From: Bryobacterales bacterium
GTDB lineage: Bacteria > Cyanobacteriota > Vampirovibrionia > Obscuribacterales > Obscuribacteraceae
Reading direction: 5' to 3'
Assembly (NCBI GenBank): GCA_903970295.1
Contig: CAJCHQ010001036.1
Span: 1 to 6,313, forward strand
Length of the DNA stretch: 6,313 nucleotides
Below, in pieces: positions 3,168 to 6,313 of this stretch. The notes under the pieces were generated by a model. It was given only the letters and a program-made list of their open reading frames with translations, was not told the DNA's origin and ran no database searches. Made by a program: the position numbers and the translations under genes. The first letter of the stretch is position 1; every line of letters begins with the position of its first letter.

Positions 3168-6002
3168 ATGTTTTCTTCGCGCCGGCATCTGTCAGCTTTC
3201 ATCTCGTTGGCATTACTTTTCAGTCAGCCGGTCTTCGGGCAACCGGTTAAAAGCCCCTCCGCTGACGGGTCTCGCACTGTATCAAGTAACACTCTGCCGA
3301 ACATTCCTTTCGAGAAATTCAAACTCAAAAACGGATTGGAAGTGATTCTCTCAGAAGATCATCGTTTGCCTTTAGTTGCTGTCAATTTGTGGTATCACGT
3401 CGGACCAGTGAACGAGTTGCCCGGGCGCACCGGTTTTGCGCATCTTTTTGAGCACATGATGTTTGAAGGCTCTAAGAACGTCGGCGCCAAAGCCCATTTT
3501 AAACATCTGGAAGCGGCTGGTGCCAGTCTGATCAACGGCACAACTGATTTCGATCGAACCAATTATTTCGAGACCCTGCCCTCGAACGAGCTTGCTCTGG
3601 CATTATGGCTGGAAAGCGATCGAATGGGCTATTTATTGGATACGCTGGATAGTGAAAAATTGGCTAACCAGCGCGATGTTGTCCGTAACGAGCGGCGTCA
3701 GAGCGTCGAAAATGCACCCTACGGATTAGTGGAAGAAGCCCTCTACCACGAACTTTTCCCCAAGGAGCATCCTTACTACGCCAGCGTCATCGGTTCTCAC
3801 GCCGACGTAGAGGCGGCACGATTAAAAGACGTTCGTGATTTTTTCAAACAATACTACACTCCGAATAATGCCAGCCTGGCTATTGTGGGTGATATCAACA
3901 AAGAACAAGCAAAAGCGCTGGCAGAGAAGTTCTTCGGCTCCATACCTGAAGGTCCGCCCGTACCGAAAGTGAGTGTCACGACTCCGCCGATCACGCAACG
4001 GCGCTCTGTCGAAGTCACCGATCAGGTTGAACTGCCGCGCCTCTACATGGGTTGGTTGACTCCGCAGATTTTTAAACCCGGAGATGCCGAAGCCGAAATG
4101 ACGGCGCACATTCTTGGTGGTGGCAAATCCAGTCGGCTTTATAAAAAGCTGGTCTACGAGAAGCAAATTGCTCAAGACGTTGAGGGTTCTAATCAGGGTT
4201 TGATGCTCGGTTCGGTTTTCACACTGCAGGTGACGGCTAAACCTGGCGTCAAATTGGCCGAATTAGAAAAAGCAGTGAATGATGAAATTGCCGCCTACCG
4301 CCAAAACGGACCGACTAAAGATGAAGTGGAAGGCGCTCGCAACACGATCGAAATGCGCATAGTCAGCCGTCTCGAAAGTCTTGGCGGATTCGGTGGTGTC
4401 GCCGACAGACTCAATATGTATAACTACTTTGCCGGCAACCCTGATTATTTATCGCAAGATTTGGCCCGCTACGATCGGGCCACTCCTGCCGATCTGAAGC
4501 AATTTGCCGAAAAATATTTGAGCGATAATTCATGCGCGGTCGTTCATGGCGTGCCCGGCAAAAAAGTAGTGGCAGACGTACCACGTGCGGCGGCTGAACC
4601 GGACAACAAAAGTGAGTCTGGGTCTGCGGCGCCGGAACCATGGCGAACTGAGCGTCCTCAGGCTGGTCCCTTACCTAAACTGGTTTTGCCAGTGCCTAAG
4701 ACTTTCAAGCTCGAAAACGGACTGACCGTTTATCTTATCGAGAGGCATAACTTACCGGTCGTGGCCGCCAATGTCGTAGTTCTTGGTGGCAGCTGCGCTA
4801 ATCCGGTCGACAAACCAGGGCTTTCGGCTTTCACTGCCGATATGCTCGATGAAGGCACGGCTACTCGATCTACGTTGGCGATCGCCTTCGATCTCAACCG
4901 CATGGGCAGTTCCTTGCATACAGGTTTTGGCGTTGATTCTGCCTGGGCCAGTATGCACGGTTTGACAAAAACTCTGGAGCCGAGTTTTGATCTTCTCTCG
5001 GATGTCGTGCTCAATCCTGCTTTTGACAGCAAAGAAATAGAGCGAATCCGCAATCAGAGAGTGACTTCACTACAGCAAGATAAAGACCAACCAAATGTGA
5101 TCGCTAAGCGAGTTCTTCATCGAGTTCTCTATGGTGCCGATAACCCATTGGGTTACGATGAGTCAGGCACGATCGAGTCGACTAAATCTATTTCCGGCGC
5201 TGATTTGAAGAAGTTCTGGCAGACGCACTACGTGCCGGCCAATGCCGCGCTGGTCATTGCCGGCGACTTGACGGAAGAAAAGGCGCGCGCTTTAGCCGAA
5301 AAGTATTTCGGTACTTGGAAAGGCGAAGCTCCCCATACTCAATTATCGGAGAGTAAGCATGACGTCGAGCGGGCCGTCTACATCGTCGAGAAAAATGCGG
5401 CACCCCAGACTGCCATCCGCGTCAGTACCATGGGCATGGCGCGTTCCAATCCCGATTATGTTGCCGCTCGTTTGATGAACACCGCATTTGGTGGCATGTT
5501 TTCGAGCCGCATCAACATGAATCTACGCGAGCATCATGGGTACACGTACGGTGCTCGCTCAGGATTCTCTTTCCAGCGCAGCCCTGGTCCGTTTTCAATC
5601 TCTTCCAGCGTGCGCACGGATGTCACCGGTCCGGCCGTTTCCGAGTGTTTCAAAGAAATCGAAGGGATGGAGACAAAACCATTGTCCAGTGAAGAACTGA
5701 AAACGGCCAAGGACAACACTAGTCTTTCTCTGCCTGGTCAGTTCGAAACATCCGCCCGGGTAGCCGAGAGGACAGGAGAGCTCTTCGTCTATAACTTGCC
5801 ATTGGATTATTACGGGCGGCTGCCTGCGCAAATCGATGCCACCACTTCTTTCGACGTCGAACGAGTGGCGAAGAAGTATCTCAAGCCGGCAAACATGATA
5901 GTGATTGCGGTCGGCGACAAGACCAAAATCGAACCGGAATTGAAGAAACTCAACCTGGGTCCAATCAAAGAATTCGATTTCGAGGCCAACCCGATCAAAT
6001 AG
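3168..6002 (+). CDS. Secreted two-domain M16 (insulinase/pitrilysin-type) zinc metallopeptidase
   Basis: This 944-aa protein should cleave peptides or small unfolded proteins outside the cytoplasm. A signal peptide is visible (basic SSRRH, hydrophobic 8-19, cleavage likely VFG|Q at 24/25). The N-terminal half (about 48-465) carries the inverted zinc motif H92-L-F-E95-H96, with E95 the catalytic base, and the third ligand is probably E175 in VVRNERRQS. A Pro/Ala/Ser/Glu-rich linker (about 466-509) joins the C-terminal half (510-944). That half repeats the fold but has A554, A557 and D558 in place of HxxEH, and it carries the R787...Y794 pair (LREHHGYTYG) that the first half lacks (V329, Q336). 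The halves are clearly homologous, for example DVRDFFKQYYTPNNASLAIVGD-type residues at 221-242 against 679-700. This is the usual single-chain M16 clamshell layout. AAGGAG (3155-3160), 7 nt before the ATG, fixes the start. The substrate is unknown. A Cys-rich gene follows 32 bp later. Confidence 0.95.
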   Translation: MFSSRRHLSAFISLALLFSQPVFGQPVKSPSADGSRTVSSNTLPNIPFEKFKLKNGLEVILSEDHRLPLVAVNLWYHVGPVNELPGRTGFAHLFEHMMFEGSKNVGAKAHFKHLEAAGASLINGTTDFDRTNYFETLPSNELALALWLESDRMGYLLDTLDSEKLANQRDVVRNERRQSVENAPYGLVEEALYHELFPKEHPYYASVIGSHADVEAARLKDVRDFFKQYYTPNNASLAIVGDINKEQAKALAEKFFGSIPEGPPVPKVSVTTPPITQRRSVEVTDQVELPRLYMGWLTPQIFKPGDAEAEMTAHILGGGKSSRLYKKLVYEKQIAQDVEGSNQGLMLGSVFTLQVTAKPGVKLAELEKAVNDEIAAYRQNGPTKDEVEGARNTIEMRIVSRLESLGGFGGVADRLNMYNYFAGNPDYLSQDLARYDRATPADLKQFAEKYLSDNSCAVVHGVPGKKVVADVPRAAAEPDNKSESGSAAPEPWRTERPQAGPLPKLVLPVPKTFKLENGLTVYLIERHNLPVVAANVVVLGGSCANPVDKPGLSAFTADMLDEGTATRSTLAIAFDLNRMGSSLHTGFGVDSAWASMHGLTKTLEPSFDLLSDVVLNPAFDSKEIERIRNQRVTSLQQDKDQPNVIAKRVLHRVLYGADNPLGYDESGTIESTKSISGADLKKFWQTHYVPANAALVIAGDLTEEKARALAEKYFGTWKGEAPHTQLSESKHDVERAVYIVEKNAAPQTAIRVSTMGMARSNPDYVAARLMNTAFGGMFSSRINMNLREHHGYTYGARSGFSFQRSPGPFSISSSVRTDVTGPAVSECFKEIEGMETKPLSSEELKTAKDNTSLSLPGQFETSARVAERTGELFVYNLPLDYYGRLPAQIDATTSFDVERVAKKYLKPANMIVIAVGDKTKIEPELKKLNLGPIKEFDFEANPIK
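4878..4885. repeat. HIP1 palindrome GCGATCGC, copy 3
   Basis: This copy is inside the M16 peptidase gene, again as GGCGATCGCC (4877-4886) and again coding Ala-Ile-Ala. Confidence 0.7.
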
Positions 6003-6034
6003 TCTGGCTCAATCCGACCTGGTAAACTCAGGCT

Positions 6035-6313
6035 ATGGGCGATACTTCATCCGCTGCAGCCTCTGAGCAAGACGAACAAGCAAACGTTTGCCGTCAATGC
6101 GCGCAACCGCTTTGCCTTCGCAAAACGGTGATCAATCTGGCTCTGGGCAACGATGAAGTGATGTACTGCCTGAATTGTTTGGCTGGACAAAACAAGTCTT
6201 CATCGGCGCAAGTTTTGGCCGGCATCCGCGATTACATATTGGGGCGTGAATGTTTCGCCAAAGAATGGCTGAAATATCCAGACCAAAGCGCTTGTCCAGA
6301 CCCTGACGGGTGT
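6035..6313 (+). CDS. Cys-rich CxxC protein, N-terminal part (runs off the window)
   Basis: The reading frame is open from ATG (6035-6037) to the window edge: 93 codons, with the 3' end missing. It begins with an acidic, Ser/Ala-rich segment (3-16), then has two CxxC pairs, C19/C22 and C45/C48, plus C27, C73, C87 and C93 (CPDPDGC). Paired CxxC motifs suggest a zinc ribbon or another metal or redox site. There is no signal peptide, so it is probably cytoplasmic. The start is the only ATG after the in-frame TAA at 6023-6025, but the ribosome site is poor (only CAGG close to the ATG), so translation may depend on coupling to the peptidase gene that ends 32 bp upstream with no terminator between. 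I do not recognise the family, and an enzyme domain could follow beyond the edge. Confidence 0.7.
   Translation, partial: MGDTSSAAASEQDEQANVCRQCAQPLCLRKTVINLALGNDEVMYCLNCLAGQNKSSSAQVLAGIRDYILGRECFAKEWLKYPDQSACPDPDGC

Noticed and set aside
3822..5998. Minus-strand ORFs inside the M16 peptidase gene (for example 3822-4175, 4730-5053 and 5595-5831)
   Set aside because: They are mirror frames of a gene with clear catalytic motifs throughout and show no domains of their own.

Overview
The window is bacterial chromosomal DNA of roughly balanced base composition. It holds five well-supported complete genes, one gene cut by the right edge, and some low-confidence short ORFs and regulatory sites. No mobile element, CRISPR array, tRNA or rRNA was seen. 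Three copies of the octamer GCGATCGC occur (290-297, 2658-2665, 4878-4885) where about 0.1 would be expected by chance. This is the HIP1 palindrome typical of Cyanobacteria, so a cyanobacterial or non-photosynthetic sister lineage (Melainabacteria / Obscuribacterales-like) is a reasonable but tentative guess. The proteins themselves do not fix the taxon.

Layout, left half, minus strand. A small secreted Tyr/Pro-rich protein of unknown function (34-378) has its own candidate promoter, bracketed by a 9-bp inverted repeat. A hairpin terminator (593-615) separates it from a two-gene unit transcribed leftward: a type II thymidine kinase (1183-1857) followed 76 bp later by a 153-aa unknown protein with a short internal repeat (645-1106). 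Upstream of the kinase is a 337-bp stretch (1858-2194) with three short palindromes, a weak promoter and a doubtful 42-codon ORF. Beyond it is a secreted TPR-repeat protein (2195-2998).

Right half, plus strand. A divergent 169-bp intergenic region (2999-3167) carries a good candidate promoter and a strong Shine-Dalgarno site for a 944-aa two-domain M16 zinc metallopeptidase (3168-6002). The N-terminal half keeps the HxxEH zinc site and the C-terminal half keeps the R/Y pair, so the two halves together should form one active enzyme. A cysteine-rich protein with CxxC motifs starts 32 bp after its stop and runs off the window (6035-6313). It is probably co-transcribed with the peptidase.

No shared pathway links all the genes. 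The kinase serves pyrimidine salvage in the cytoplasm, while the peptidase, TPR protein and small protein all carry export signals. The most interesting regulatory detail is a 15-codon leader ORF (2995-3042) that overlaps the start of the TPR gene as ATGA, where the TPR gene has no Shine-Dalgarno site of its own. I found no convincing sign of a wholly new multi-gene system.
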